From contig CAMDBK010000112.1 of the NCBI GenBank assembly GCA_945889235.1, forward strand, positions 1 to 8,777: DNA of 8,777 bases, in the 5' to 3' direction. The notes below the pieces were generated by a model, which saw only the letters and a list, made by a program, of their open reading frames with translations, had not been told where the DNA came from and did not search any database. Made by a program: the position numbers and the translations under genes. Shown in pieces: positions 1 through 6,548 of this stretch (position 1 is its first letter; each line of letters opens with the position of its first letter). This DNA is from Chitinophaga pinensis. GTDB lineage: Bacteria > Bacteroidota > Bacteroidia > SXHM01.

Positions 1-1
1 T

Positions 2-784
2 GTGCTTATGCTTCCGTTTAAGTTGCTTGAAAAGGTTGAGAATAATTTTTACGCGAAATATAAAAGCGGGCTGCTGCCCGAAATTGTAAAGTATGCAAAC
101 CCGGGCGCTGAATACAGTACAGATAAATGCATTGAGCAACGTGTGTTTGAAGAGAGCAAGCTCTTTCCCGCTCAAACCATCTGGGACTATGAAGGCTCTG
201 ATCATTTTACCGGCAAAAGTGATAAAACTGCTTTTGAATTTTCGCAGTTGCATGTAATACAAAAGGAAGTAAAACACAGCGGTGGGAAAACAGAAGTTTC
301 TTACACCGATCTGTTCAGAGGCATTTTTTATAAAGCAGATTTCAATAAGAATTTTTCGGGCGAAACATTTGTGGTGCCTGATTTTTCAAGAGAATTTTTC
401 GGCTCTTATCTTGGTGAATCATTGAATAAAAGCATAGGAAGTGTTGCACGACCTGAAACAAAATTGGTGTACATGGAAGATGTTGAATTTGAAAATCTGT
501 TTGCTGTTTTTTCAAACGACCAACAGGAGGCACGTTACATTCTTTCGCCTTCGCTTATGCAAAAAATAACTGCACTGAAAAATAAATTTTCAAACGATGT
601 ATATCTCGCTTTCCGTAAAGGAAGTTTATACATCGGCATTTCAAACAGCAAAGATTTTTTTGCACCGAATTTGTTCGGAAATATTGACGATTATGAAACA
701 ATTGAAAAGCATTACCTACTGATAAAAAATCTGTTTGATATTGCGGAAGAGCTTGGATTGAATACACGGATTTGGACAAAATAG
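2..784 (+). CDS. DUF3137 family protein, 5'-truncated by window edge
   Basis: This is the 3' part of a DUF3137-family gene; no biochemical function is established for the family that I know of. About 260 residues are visible. The best family match is the stretch LVYMEDVEFENLFAVFSNDQ followed by EARYILSPSLMQKI (about residues 155-189), a 'D.EFE..F.VYS.DQ.EARYIL.P' pattern typical of DUF3137. Residues 40-110 hold the usual 'F..S.LF' and 'G.t.F.FSEL' type segments. Family members normally start with a short soluble piece and one or two membrane helices, and these are missing here. I therefore think the true start lies left of the window and the GTG at position 2 or ATG at 8 is internal. The gene ends in TAG and is followed after 43 bp by hemJ on the same strand. 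It is probably a membrane-anchored cytoplasmic protein; the role is unknown. Confidence 0.8.
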   Translation: MLMLPFKLLEKVENNFYAKYKSGLLPEIVKYANPGAEYSTDKCIEQRVFEESKLFPAQTIWDYEGSDHFTGKSDKTAFEFSQLHVIQKEVKHSGGKTEVSYTDLFRGIFYKADFNKNFSGETFVVPDFSREFFGSYLGESLNKSIGSVARPETKLVYMEDVEFENLFAVFSNDQQEARYILSPSLMQKITALKNKFSNDVYLAFRKGSLYIGISNSKDFFAPNLFGNIDDYETIEKHYLLIKNLFDIAEELGLNTRIWTK

Positions 785-819
785 CCTCACCCCTAACCCC
801 TCTCCAAAAGGAGAGGGGA
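785..819. repeat. Palindromic dispersed-repeat-like element (hairpin)
   Basis: The gap between the DUF3137 gene and hemJ is almost filled by a GC-rich block in otherwise AT-rich DNA. It contains a perfect 9-bp inverted repeat: left arm CCCCTCTCC at 797-805, loop AAAA at 806-809, right arm GGAGAGGGG at 810-818. The left side is extended by CCTCACCCCTAA (785-796). From memory, this sequence recurs between genes in many Bacteroidota and some other bacterial genomes; I could not verify that here. The hairpin ends 9 nt before the hemJ ATG, so in an mRNA it would sit beside the ribosome landing site. There is no T-tract after it, so it does not look like a standard terminator. Confidence 0.75.
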
Positions 820-827
820 ACAAAAAC

Positions 828-1376
828 ATGGAAATACAAACCTTACAAATCATAAAAGCACTACACATTATTTTTGTAGTAACCTGGTTTTCGGGTTTGT
901 TTTATATCGTACGGCTTTTTATTTACCACACCGAAGCCGAAAAAAAAGAACAACCTGCAAAAGATATTTTACAGACACAATACAAAACCATGGAAACGCG
1001 CCTGTGGTATATCATTACCTGGCCTTCAATGATCTTTGTTTTGGTATCGGGAACATGGTTGCTTTTAGGTTACGATTTATTTTATGAACCATACATGCAA
1101 CTGAAGATAGCTTTCGTTGTAACCCTTGTTCTTTATCATTTTTACTGCCACCGCATTTATAACCAACTGCAAAACGATGAGATAAAATCTTCTTCGTTCA
1201 TCTTGCGCCTATTCAATGAAATTGCAACACTGCTGCTGTTTGCAATCGTGTTCATTATTGTTCTTAAAAACAGCTTTGGCTTCCTATGGGGTCTGGGCGG
1301 ATTGCTTGTTTTCGGGCTGCTATTGTTTGTTGCAGCTAAACTTTACAAAAGCTCGAGAACAAAAAACGAGAACTGA
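828..1376 (+). CDS. hemJ: Protoporphyrinogen IX oxidase HemJ (UPF0093/CopD-like membrane protein)
   Basis: HemJ is an integral inner-membrane protein that oxidises protoporphyrinogen IX to protoporphyrin IX, the penultimate step of heme synthesis, in bacteria lacking HemG or HemY. The 182 residues match the usual length of about 140-190. Characteristic segments are KALHIIFVVTWFSGLFYIVR (10-29) with the conserved His13, the equivalent of a heme-ligand His studied in cyanobacterial HemJ; then FIYHTEA (31-37), METRLWYIITWPS (55-67), LKIAFV (92-97), YHFYCHRIY (103-111) and RLFNEIATLLLFAIVF (127-142). Hydrophobic helices lie near 5-30, 60-80, 91-110, 128-146 and 151-172. The ATG at 828 gives the expected N-terminus. 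The gene follows DUF3137 on the same strand after a hairpin repeat and converges with the glycosyltransferase-like gene after only 3 bp. The main alternative is a relative annotated only as 'CopD family', but the motifs favour HemJ. Confidence 0.88.
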   Translation: MEIQTLQIIKALHIIFVVTWFSGLFYIVRLFIYHTEAEKKEQPAKDILQTQYKTMETRLWYIITWPSMIFVLVSGTWLLLGYDLFYEPYMQLKIAFVVTLVLYHFYCHRIYNQLQNDEIKSSSFILRLFNEIATLLLFAIVFIIVLKNSFGFLWGLGGLLVFGLLLFVAAKLYKSSRTKNEN

Positions 1377-1379
1377 TTT

Positions 1380-2828
1380 TCAGGGAAAACATTCCGCGCC
1401 TTGAGACTCCTCTTTTCCTTCAACTGCTGCTTCATGATCAGGATTTTTAAGCAAATCCCAGTAATTTTTCGGTGGCTGTTTTTTCATAAAAGCAGACCAA
1501 TAAGAATTGCGCGTTGTGCTGTTATAATGGACATACAGGTATGTATACTGCATTGTCTGGAAAATATTCAGATAAACAAAAACTGCAAAAACTGCGAAAA
1601 TTAAGTATTTGAAATACTTGATATTTAACATTTTTGCGTAAAATGCGCCTTGCGGTATACATAAAATACCGTAGCAATCCACCATTGCTCTTATGCTGAA
1701 TCCGCCATACCACCAACACCACCAGCTAAAGACCACATAAACATTTACACAGAAAAAAAGGATAATAGACAATTTCAATTCATCCAAATATTTTTTCAGA
1801 AAAAAAATTCCTGCAATTGAAAATAACATAATTGGAGTATAAAGCAACCATCCATTTCTATAACTAATTAAACCTTCAACTATATGTGGATTACTAAAAT
1901 AAAAGCTTTCTTTTCCGTAGGTATAAACGAACCAATTTCCGCTTATTGATTTCCAAAAAATTAGTTGTGGTAAAATTGCGGCAAACGCAAAAAAAAGTGC
2001 AACTAAAATTTTAAGATAATTGCTAAAGATTAATTTTATTTTTGAAGTAAGGGACTTGAAATCTTTTATCCCGTAAAGCACCGGGATAAGTATTACAAGT
2101 GCATTTACCGGTCTGATAAGGAAAATTAAACCGAACAGAAAACCTAACATAATGGATGTGCGATAATCTGTTTTCTCATGCCATCGGATAGAATAATACA
2201 GAAAAACAGAAATAAGAAAAAAATTATGTGCGTGAGCCAATGGACCTTCATATACTGTATAAAAATAAAGGTTAGTAGCCAGGCCAACTGACAGGATAAC
2301 CATTGAAGTTATCAATGATGAAAAATAGATTTTCAGTGTTTTTTCTAAAAATAATAATCCAATAAAAGCATAGAAAACACCGCTGAATGATAGAAAAAAT
2401 AAATAGGGCATGGTATACCCGTCAGCAGTGTAATTGAGGAGTTTTGCACTCAGGTGTCCGGCAAAGAAAAAAGGGGCATATAATATAGATAGCCCCATAG
2501 TCATTTTAGGATATTTTTTTCCATCCTTACCTGTCACAAGCCATATTTTTCCGTTGAATTGTTTAGGTAGATTATCGGCAAACTTGAAACTTGGATCGTG
2601 AAATATAAAAAAGGCCGGTAAATATTCGTAGTATACAATAATATCATTGTTTATTATTTCTTTGTTTTTCCAAGGCTTTAAATGATACTGGTCATTATTC
2701 TTCCAATAATGATTACTGAAAATTCCGTAAAGCCAAATAACAAGAACTAAATGAGGTATCCGGAAATTTTTAATAACCTTTTGAAAAAAAATTAAACTGA
2801 GATTTATTATTGATGTTTTGTTTCCCAA
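1380..2828 (-). CDS. Polytopic membrane protein, glycosyltransferase family 39-like
   Basis: A 482-residue protein with about ten hydrophobic segments, for example near 24-38, 110-131, 141-161, 171-190, 200-213, 225-252, 272-291, 328-344, 352-374 and 406-425. It resembles the Bacteroidota group of GT39/PMT-like membrane transferases, which move a sugar from a polyprenyl-phosphate donor on the periplasmic side. Supporting motifs are a first loop with Asp62 and VYYEYLPAFFIFHDPSF (65-81), KYPKMTMGLSILYAPFF (105-121), a 'hAHAhnFFL' segment (197-205), IRPVNALV (238-245), and a tail containing PPKNYWDLLKNPDHEAAVEG (452-471). Substrate and acceptor are not visible. No ATG occurs before residue 109, so the start appears to be TTG at 2828, 9 nt after the stop of the HU-SPOR gene and in its frame; this start is uncertain. 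It is the last gene of a three-gene minus-strand unit. Confidence 0.7.
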   Translation of the reverse strand: MGNKTSIINLSLIFFQKVIKNFRIPHLVLVIWLYGIFSNHYWKNNDQYHLKPWKNKEIINNDIIVYYEYLPAFFIFHDPSFKFADNLPKQFNGKIWLVTGKDGKKYPKMTMGLSILYAPFFFAGHLSAKLLNYTADGYTMPYLFFLSFSGVFYAFIGLLFLEKTLKIYFSSLITSMVILSVGLATNLYFYTVYEGPLAHAHNFFLISVFLYYSIRWHEKTDYRTSIMLGFLFGLIFLIRPVNALVILIPVLYGIKDFKSLTSKIKLIFSNYLKILVALFFAFAAILPQLIFWKSISGNWFVYTYGKESFYFSNPHIVEGLISYRNGWLLYTPIMLFSIAGIFFLKKYLDELKLSIILFFCVNVYVVFSWWCWWYGGFSIRAMVDCYGILCIPQGAFYAKMLNIKYFKYLIFAVFAVFVYLNIFQTMQYTYLYVHYNSTTRNSYWSAFMKKQPPKNYWDLLKNPDHEAAVEGKEESQGAECFP

Positions 2829-2837
2829 AACAGATTG

Positions 2838-3911
2838 TTAATCTTTTCTGTAAACCCAGGCATCGGGGTTTGTATTCTGAATTTCCCGCAGTTTAATAAT
2901 TGCTTCGCTCTTACCAGGAAATCCTTCATAACAAACTTTTTGCAACGCTTCGTTAGGTTCGTCAAGAATGTAAGCACCAAATCCCTTTTTACGTAAATCA
3001 GCAACTAATAATTCAGCTAAATCACTGTATTTAAAAGCTCCGCCAATGATGTGATATTTTTTTTCTGATGTCATGCTGAGCGTAGTCGAAGCATCTATAT
3101 TTCTTTCTTCTATTACTTCTGTGCTTCCACCCAAACTAACAATCACTCCGGTCGAAATACTGTCGGCAATTGAACTTTCAGTAAACGAATATTTTATCGC
3201 TCTGCCTTCAGCTTCATAATCAAAAATAGATGCGTATTGAGCAGGCTGAATAAAGGGTTCGTAAAGTTGTGCGGGTGAATAAACTGGCGCAGGCGAATTG
3301 TAAAAAGGATTGATGCGCGAGAAATTTATTTTCTCTTCTTTAATTACTCCTGTTGCAAAAGGCAGCCACATTAATAGAACCAATAACGGAACTGCAACAT
3401 AGGGCGCAATTTTTTTAAGAACTGATTTTTGGTCAATTCGTTTTCCTTCACGGTTTACAAAAACAGGCTCTTTTATTTTCTTTGTTTCACGGTTAACAGG
3501 TAAAACCTGTATGCTCTCAAATCCGAATGAAGAAAGAAGCAGGTTGGTGCTTGTATTGGGTTCAAACTGAATATTTTTTTCTGCGCCCATCGTAAGTGCG
3601 CCCACACTTTCAATCAAAATTGTTTCGCCTTTCTCAAGGCGCTGAATTAAATTTTCGGCAAATTGATTCAGGAAAATTGTTGCTTCACTAAATGATTTAT
3701 TCTCAACAGCTGAAATATATTCAGCCAGCAAACCATCATTGTTTTTAAGCTTACGATTAAAAACTATTTTTTTGTACGGAGGAAAAATAGTATGTCGTGA
3801 AGCATTGATTTCTGCCGGTGCGTAATTAGCCACAAAGCCGCCAAGCCCAGGAACTACCACGCAATCGTGCTCCAGCAAAAGTTCAGAAATATATTTTCCC
3901 GTTTGGTTCAT
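2838..3911 (-). CDS. Tandem HU-CCDC81-type domains, one membrane helix, C-terminal SPOR domain
   Basis: A 357-residue protein with a recognisable Bacteroidota architecture. Residues 1-60 match the first HU-CCDC81-like domain (ISELLLEHDCVVVPGLGGFV at 8-27, then FPPYKKIVFNRKLKNNDGLL at 43-62). Residues 63-135 match the second (IFLNQFAENL, KGETILIESVGAL). A basic stretch and one membrane helix follow near 168-190. A Ser/Pro/Tyr-rich linker runs over 195-283, and a SPOR domain over 284-357 (KYHIIGGAFKYSDLAELLVA, FGAYIL). SPOR domains bind denuded peptidoglycan glycans at division sites, and bacterial HU-CCDC81 domains have been proposed to link DNA or chromosome partitioning with the envelope. 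I infer cytoplasmic HU domains and a periplasmic SPOR domain. Residues 273-282 are encoded by a dispersed-repeat-like sequence (separate entry). It starts 20 bp after kdsB and is probably cotranscribed with it. Confidence 0.87.
   Translation of the reverse strand: MNQTGKYISELLLEHDCVVVPGLGGFVANYAPAEINASRHTIFPPYKKIVFNRKLKNNDGLLAEYISAVENKSFSEATIFLNQFAENLIQRLEKGETILIESVGALTMGAEKNIQFEPNTSTNLLLSSFGFESIQVLPVNRETKKIKEPVFVNREGKRIDQKSVLKKIAPYVAVPLLVLLMWLPFATGVIKEEKINFSRINPFYNSPAPVYSPAQLYEPFIQPAQYASIFDYEAEGRAIKYSFTESSIADSISTGVIVSLGGSTEVIEERNIDASTTLSMTSEKKYHIIGGAFKYSDLAELLVADLRKKGFGAYILDEPNEALQKVCYEGFPGKSEAIIKLREIQNTNPDAWVYRKD
3067..3095 (-). repeat. Dispersed-repeat-like sequence inside the HU-SPOR coding region
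   Basis: Read on the minus strand, this 29-bp stretch contains GCTTCGACTACGCTCAGCAT followed by GACATC. I recognise this as a widely scattered short repeat normally found between genes in Bacteroidota and several other phyla; this is recollection, not a search. It is an imperfect palindrome: ATGCT at 3073-3077 pairs with AGCAT at 3090-3094, and GATG at 3067-3070 with CATC at 3092-3095. Here it is read through in frame as DASTTLSMTS, residues 273-282 of the HU-SPOR protein, in the linker immediately before the SPOR domain. It introduces no stop codon. Confidence 0.65.
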
Positions 3912-3931
3912 TTCATTGCAAAGGTAAAAAC

Positions 3932-4663
3932 TTAGCGCGAAAAATAAAGCTCCTGCGCACGTTTCAGGTCATCAGGCGTATCAATAGCCATGCTTTCAAG
4001 TTCAGTTTCAGCTACTTTGATTTTGTATCCGTTCTCAAGCCACCGCAATTGTTCCAGTGATTCAGCAAGTTCAAGCGCTGAAGGCCGAAGTGCCGTGATT
4101 TCTTTCAATGTTGCGGTGCGGTAAGCATATAAACCCAGATGTTTGAAATACGTTGGTTCATTTTCTTTCCCGCGATTAAAGGGAATTGTACTTCTGCTGA
4201 AATACAAAGCATAGTCGTTCTCATCTTTAACAACCTTAACCACATTCGAATTTTCAATGTCAGATTTATTATCAATCTTCTTTACAAGCGTAGCAATCGT
4301 ACAAGTTGAATCTGAAAAACAGGAGTTGATTTTCCGTAATTGTTCAGGCTGAACAAAGGGTTCATCGCCTTGCAGATTTATAACCACATCAAAGTTTTCA
4401 TCTGTTTTTTCCAATGCTTCAAAACACCTGTCGGTTCCGCTTTTGTGTTCCGGGGAAGTCATTACCACTTGAGCTCCAAAATTTTTGACATGGGAAAAAA
4501 TACGTTCATCATCTGTGGCGACAATAATTTTTTCAGCAACTACTGATTTTACTGCTTGCTCGTAAACCCGCTGTATCATGGCCTTCCCGCCAATATCAGC
4601 TAACGGCTTTCCCGGAAAACGGGTTGATGCATAACGCGCAGGAATGATGATAATAGTTTTCAT
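3932..4663 (-). CDS. kdsB: 3-deoxy-manno-octulosonate cytidylyltransferase (CMP-Kdo synthetase)
   Basis: KdsB activates Kdo with CTP to CMP-Kdo and pyrophosphate in the cytoplasm, supplying the sugar for the inner core of lipopolysaccharide. The 243 residues fit the usual length of about 245-255. The N-terminal nucleotide-binding signature IIPARYASTRFPGKPLADIG spans 6-25. EHKSGTDRCFEA (72-83) and NLQGDEPF (96-103, with the metal-binding Asp100) follow, then YFSRSTIPFNR (154-164), HLGLYAYR (175-182), ESLEQLRWLENG (201-212) and AIDTPDDL (226-233). I chose the ATG at 4663 because family members begin exactly at MKTIIIIPARYAS; an upstream in-frame ATG at 4723 would add 20 residues unlike the family. 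It is first in a minus-strand unit with the HU-SPOR and GT39-like genes and is divergent from the VWA gene. Confidence 0.96.
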   Translation of the reverse strand: MKTIIIIPARYASTRFPGKPLADIGGKAMIQRVYEQAVKSVVAEKIIVATDDERIFSHVKNFGAQVVMTSPEHKSGTDRCFEALEKTDENFDVVINLQGDEPFVQPEQLRKINSCFSDSTCTIATLVKKIDNKSDIENSNVVKVVKDENDYALYFSRSTIPFNRGKENEPTYFKHLGLYAYRTATLKEITALRPSALELAESLEQLRWLENGYKIKVAETELESMAIDTPDDLKRAQELYFSR

Positions 4664-4770
4664 TTTCAGACAACAATAATAAAAGATTTTTCGCGCTTTA
4701 TGGAATAAAGTATTTCGATGCATCTAATGGCTGATTTCAATTTATTGTTAAACCCTTAAACACACGTAAC
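4664..4770. promoter_or_regulatory. Divergent intergenic region between kdsB and the VWA gene
   Basis: These 107 bp separate two divergently transcribed genes, so promoters for both should lie here. I looked for the Bacteroidota pattern TTTG, about 20 bp, TAnnTTTG. On the minus strand TATTATTG (4681-4674) is one mismatch from the -7 element, but it lies only 10 nt before the kdsB ATG and I see no -33 box at the right distance. On the plus strand no good match is visible. The promoter role is inferred from gene arrangement alone. Confidence 0.4.
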
Positions 4771-6456
4771 ATGAAAACATTAATCTTCTTATTTATCCCG
4801 CTATTTGCTACACTTGCCTTGGGATTCGGTTTCATTGAAACCACAACTATTTCAGGAATTGTGAAAGACAAAACAACTGGCGAACCAATTCCCTTCGCAT
4901 TAATTTCTTTAGAACAAAAAGGAATTTTAGTAACCAAATCAACAACAGATTTTGACGGTCGTTATTCCTTCAAAGAAATTACAGAAGGATTGTATGACCT
5001 AAAAGTAAGCCTTGCAGGTTTTAAAACTTTAATACGTTCTGGTGTTGAAATAAAAAAAGGCGAATCAACAGTTGAAGATTTTTTGCTGGAAACAACAACT
5101 GAAAAGCTTTCTGAAGTAACAGTAATCACAGAGGAAAGCGACTACGCTGTTACAAAAGAAAGTGAAGTATCATTTGCGGATGAAGTAACAGGATTTTTCT
5201 CAAGGGGCAGCAGATCTTCTGCAGGAAAAGCCTCATCTGACGGGGAAGGCAGAGCTTATGACATGACTCCTGCTACAATAAGTCTTTCGGAATCTGCTCC
5301 TGCAAAAATGTATAAAGAAGAAAGCAGAAGAGAACATAAATCTGTTGAAATTAAATCATTGAAAGCAGAACGCGAATCAAAAGTCAAATTGATGGCAGAG
5401 CCTGAAAAATATTCTACCGCAGGAAAACTTACTGCAGGCAACTGGAGCGACAACGGCAACTGGGACTTTTTCACTGATGTTTTGAAAAAAAGTGACTGGA
5501 GTAAAATGAAAGACACCTGGAAATTCAATCCTGAAGAACGCTATGTTATAAAAGTAAAAAACGGAAAAGATATTGCACAGGATGTTCCCGTAAAACTTAA
5601 AGACCGCAGCGGAAAAATAATCTGGGAAACCCGCACCGATAATAAAGGTGAAGCGTTTCTGTTTGCAAATATGTTTCAAAAAGATGAAACTGTTTTTGAT
5701 GTGGAAGTGGGCGACAAAACAAATTTTATTTCACAAACTTTAGGAAGAACTCCCGACAAAATAATTGAACTTGATTTTGCAAGTGCATCAAAACCTTCAA
5801 AGGTTCTTGATATTATGTTTATGATTGATGCTACCGGCTCAATGGGTGATGAAATGGGATACATCAGTGATGAACTAAACGATGTTATTTCACGCGTTAA
5901 ACGTACACAGCAGCAAATGCTGACTGTACGCGTGAGCAATAATGTTTATCGTGATAAAGGCGATGATTATGTGGTTCGTTCTTATCCATTTACTGAAAAC
6001 GTGAGTGTTGCTTTAGCACAATTAAACGAACAAAGTGCTGGAGGTGGTGGCGATTATGAAGAAGCAGTGGAAGAGGGTTTTGAAGATGCAATAAAAAATC
6101 ATGAATGGAGTTCAAGTGCATCTGCCCGACTGATGTTTTTTGTTTTGGATGCTCCTCCGCATCTGACTGATGAGAACATCAAAAAGATTCAGGAAGTGAC
6201 AAAAATTGCAGCGGCAAAAGGAATTCGTGTGATACCTGTTGCTTCAAGCGGTGTGGATAAAAACACAGAATTTCTCATGCGCTTTCTTTCGGTGTCAACA
6301 GGCGGAACATACGTATTTCTTACTGACCACAGCGGAATTGGAAATTCACACATTGAACCTACTATCGGAAAATATGATGTAGAATATCTGAATGATTTGT
6401 TGGTAGAAGTCATTAACAGTTATTTGCAGGAAGATGATTTGCTGACGAAAAAATAG
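4771..6456 (+). CDS. Exported protein with carboxypeptidase-regulatory-like domain and C-terminal VWA domain
   Basis: A 561-residue protein of unknown specific role. A signal peptide covers about residues 1-20 (MKTLIFLFIPLFATLALGFG) without a lipobox; I found no cysteine in the whole protein. Residues 27-107 form a CarboxypepD_reg-like beta-sandwich (ISGIVKDKTTGEPIPFALI, TTDFDGRYSF, GLYDLKVSLAGFKT). TEKLSEVTVI (110-119) resembles the segment that follows this domain in TonB-linked proteins. Residues 120-210 are charged and Ser-rich, likely disordered. A second beta-like region runs from about 250 to 337. The VWA domain covers about 345-555: MIDAS loop DATGSMG (353-359), YRDKGDDYVV (393-402), GGGGDYEEAV (424-433) and FVLDAPPH (457-464), so the metal site looks intact, with the DxTxS variant. 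VWA domains usually mediate metal-dependent protein binding. It probably faces the periplasm or cell surface. A hairpin follows the stop. Confidence 0.85.
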   Translation: MKTLIFLFIPLFATLALGFGFIETTTISGIVKDKTTGEPIPFALISLEQKGILVTKSTTDFDGRYSFKEITEGLYDLKVSLAGFKTLIRSGVEIKKGESTVEDFLLETTTEKLSEVTVITEESDYAVTKESEVSFADEVTGFFSRGSRSSAGKASSDGEGRAYDMTPATISLSESAPAKMYKEESRREHKSVEIKSLKAERESKVKLMAEPEKYSTAGKLTAGNWSDNGNWDFFTDVLKKSDWSKMKDTWKFNPEERYVIKVKNGKDIAQDVPVKLKDRSGKIIWETRTDNKGEAFLFANMFQKDETVFDVEVGDKTNFISQTLGRTPDKIIELDFASASKPSKVLDIMFMIDATGSMGDEMGYISDELNDVISRVKRTQQQMLTVRVSNNVYRDKGDDYVVRSYPFTENVSVALAQLNEQSAGGGGDYEEAVEEGFEDAIKNHEWSSSASARLMFFVLDAPPHLTDENIKKIQEVTKIAAAKGIRVIPVASSGVDKNTEFLMRFLSVSTGGTYVFLTDHSGIGNSHIEPTIGKYDVEYLNDLLVEVINSYLQEDDLLTKK

Positions 6457-6467
6457 TGTGTATGTCA

Positions 6468-6518
6468 ATCTTTCCGAAAGCTTGAAACTTTCGGAAAGAT
6501 GATAGATATGTTTTTTTT
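6468..6518 (+). terminator. Strong hairpin after the VWA gene, possible terminator
   Basis: A perfect 13-bp inverted repeat lies 11 nt after the VWA stop: left arm ATCTTTCCGAAAG (6468-6480), 7-nt loop CTTGAAA (6481-6487), right arm CTTTCGGAAAGAT (6488-6500). A run of eight T follows at 6511-6518, but 10 nt separate it from the stem, whereas a standard intrinsic terminator has the T-run directly after the stem. It may still stop transcription, or stabilise the mRNA end. The rest of this 92-bp gap (6457-6548) is AT-rich, and I see no clear promoter for the next gene. Confidence 0.55.
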
Positions 6519-6548
6519 ATTTTAGCATAAAATTAAAACATAAAAATC

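Noticed and set aside
2..10. GTG at 2 or ATG at 8 as the true start of the DUF3137 gene
   Set aside because: The family's N-terminal membrane segment is missing and the frame touches the window edge, so the gene most likely begins outside.
555..839. Minus-strand 94-codon open frame across the DUF3137 end and the palindrome
   Set aside because: It runs antisense to DUF3137. Its stretch PLSFWRGVRGE is simply the translated palindromic repeat, a common source of false genes.
4340..4546. Plus-strand 68-codon open frame opposite kdsB
   Set aside because: It is fully antisense to conserved kdsB motifs and has no independent support.
4664..4723. Upstream ATG at 4723 as the kdsB start
   Set aside because: The added 20 residues do not resemble the KdsB N-terminus, which begins at the MKTIIIIPARYAS methionine at 4663.
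5256..5939. Three overlapping minus-strand open frames under the VWA gene
   Set aside because: They lie antisense to a well-supported coding region and show no protein-like family pattern.
6504..6548. Promoter for the small NIPSNAP-like gene
   Set aside because: The stretch is AT-rich but has no TAnnTTTG with a TTTG box at the right distance; a call would be guesswork.
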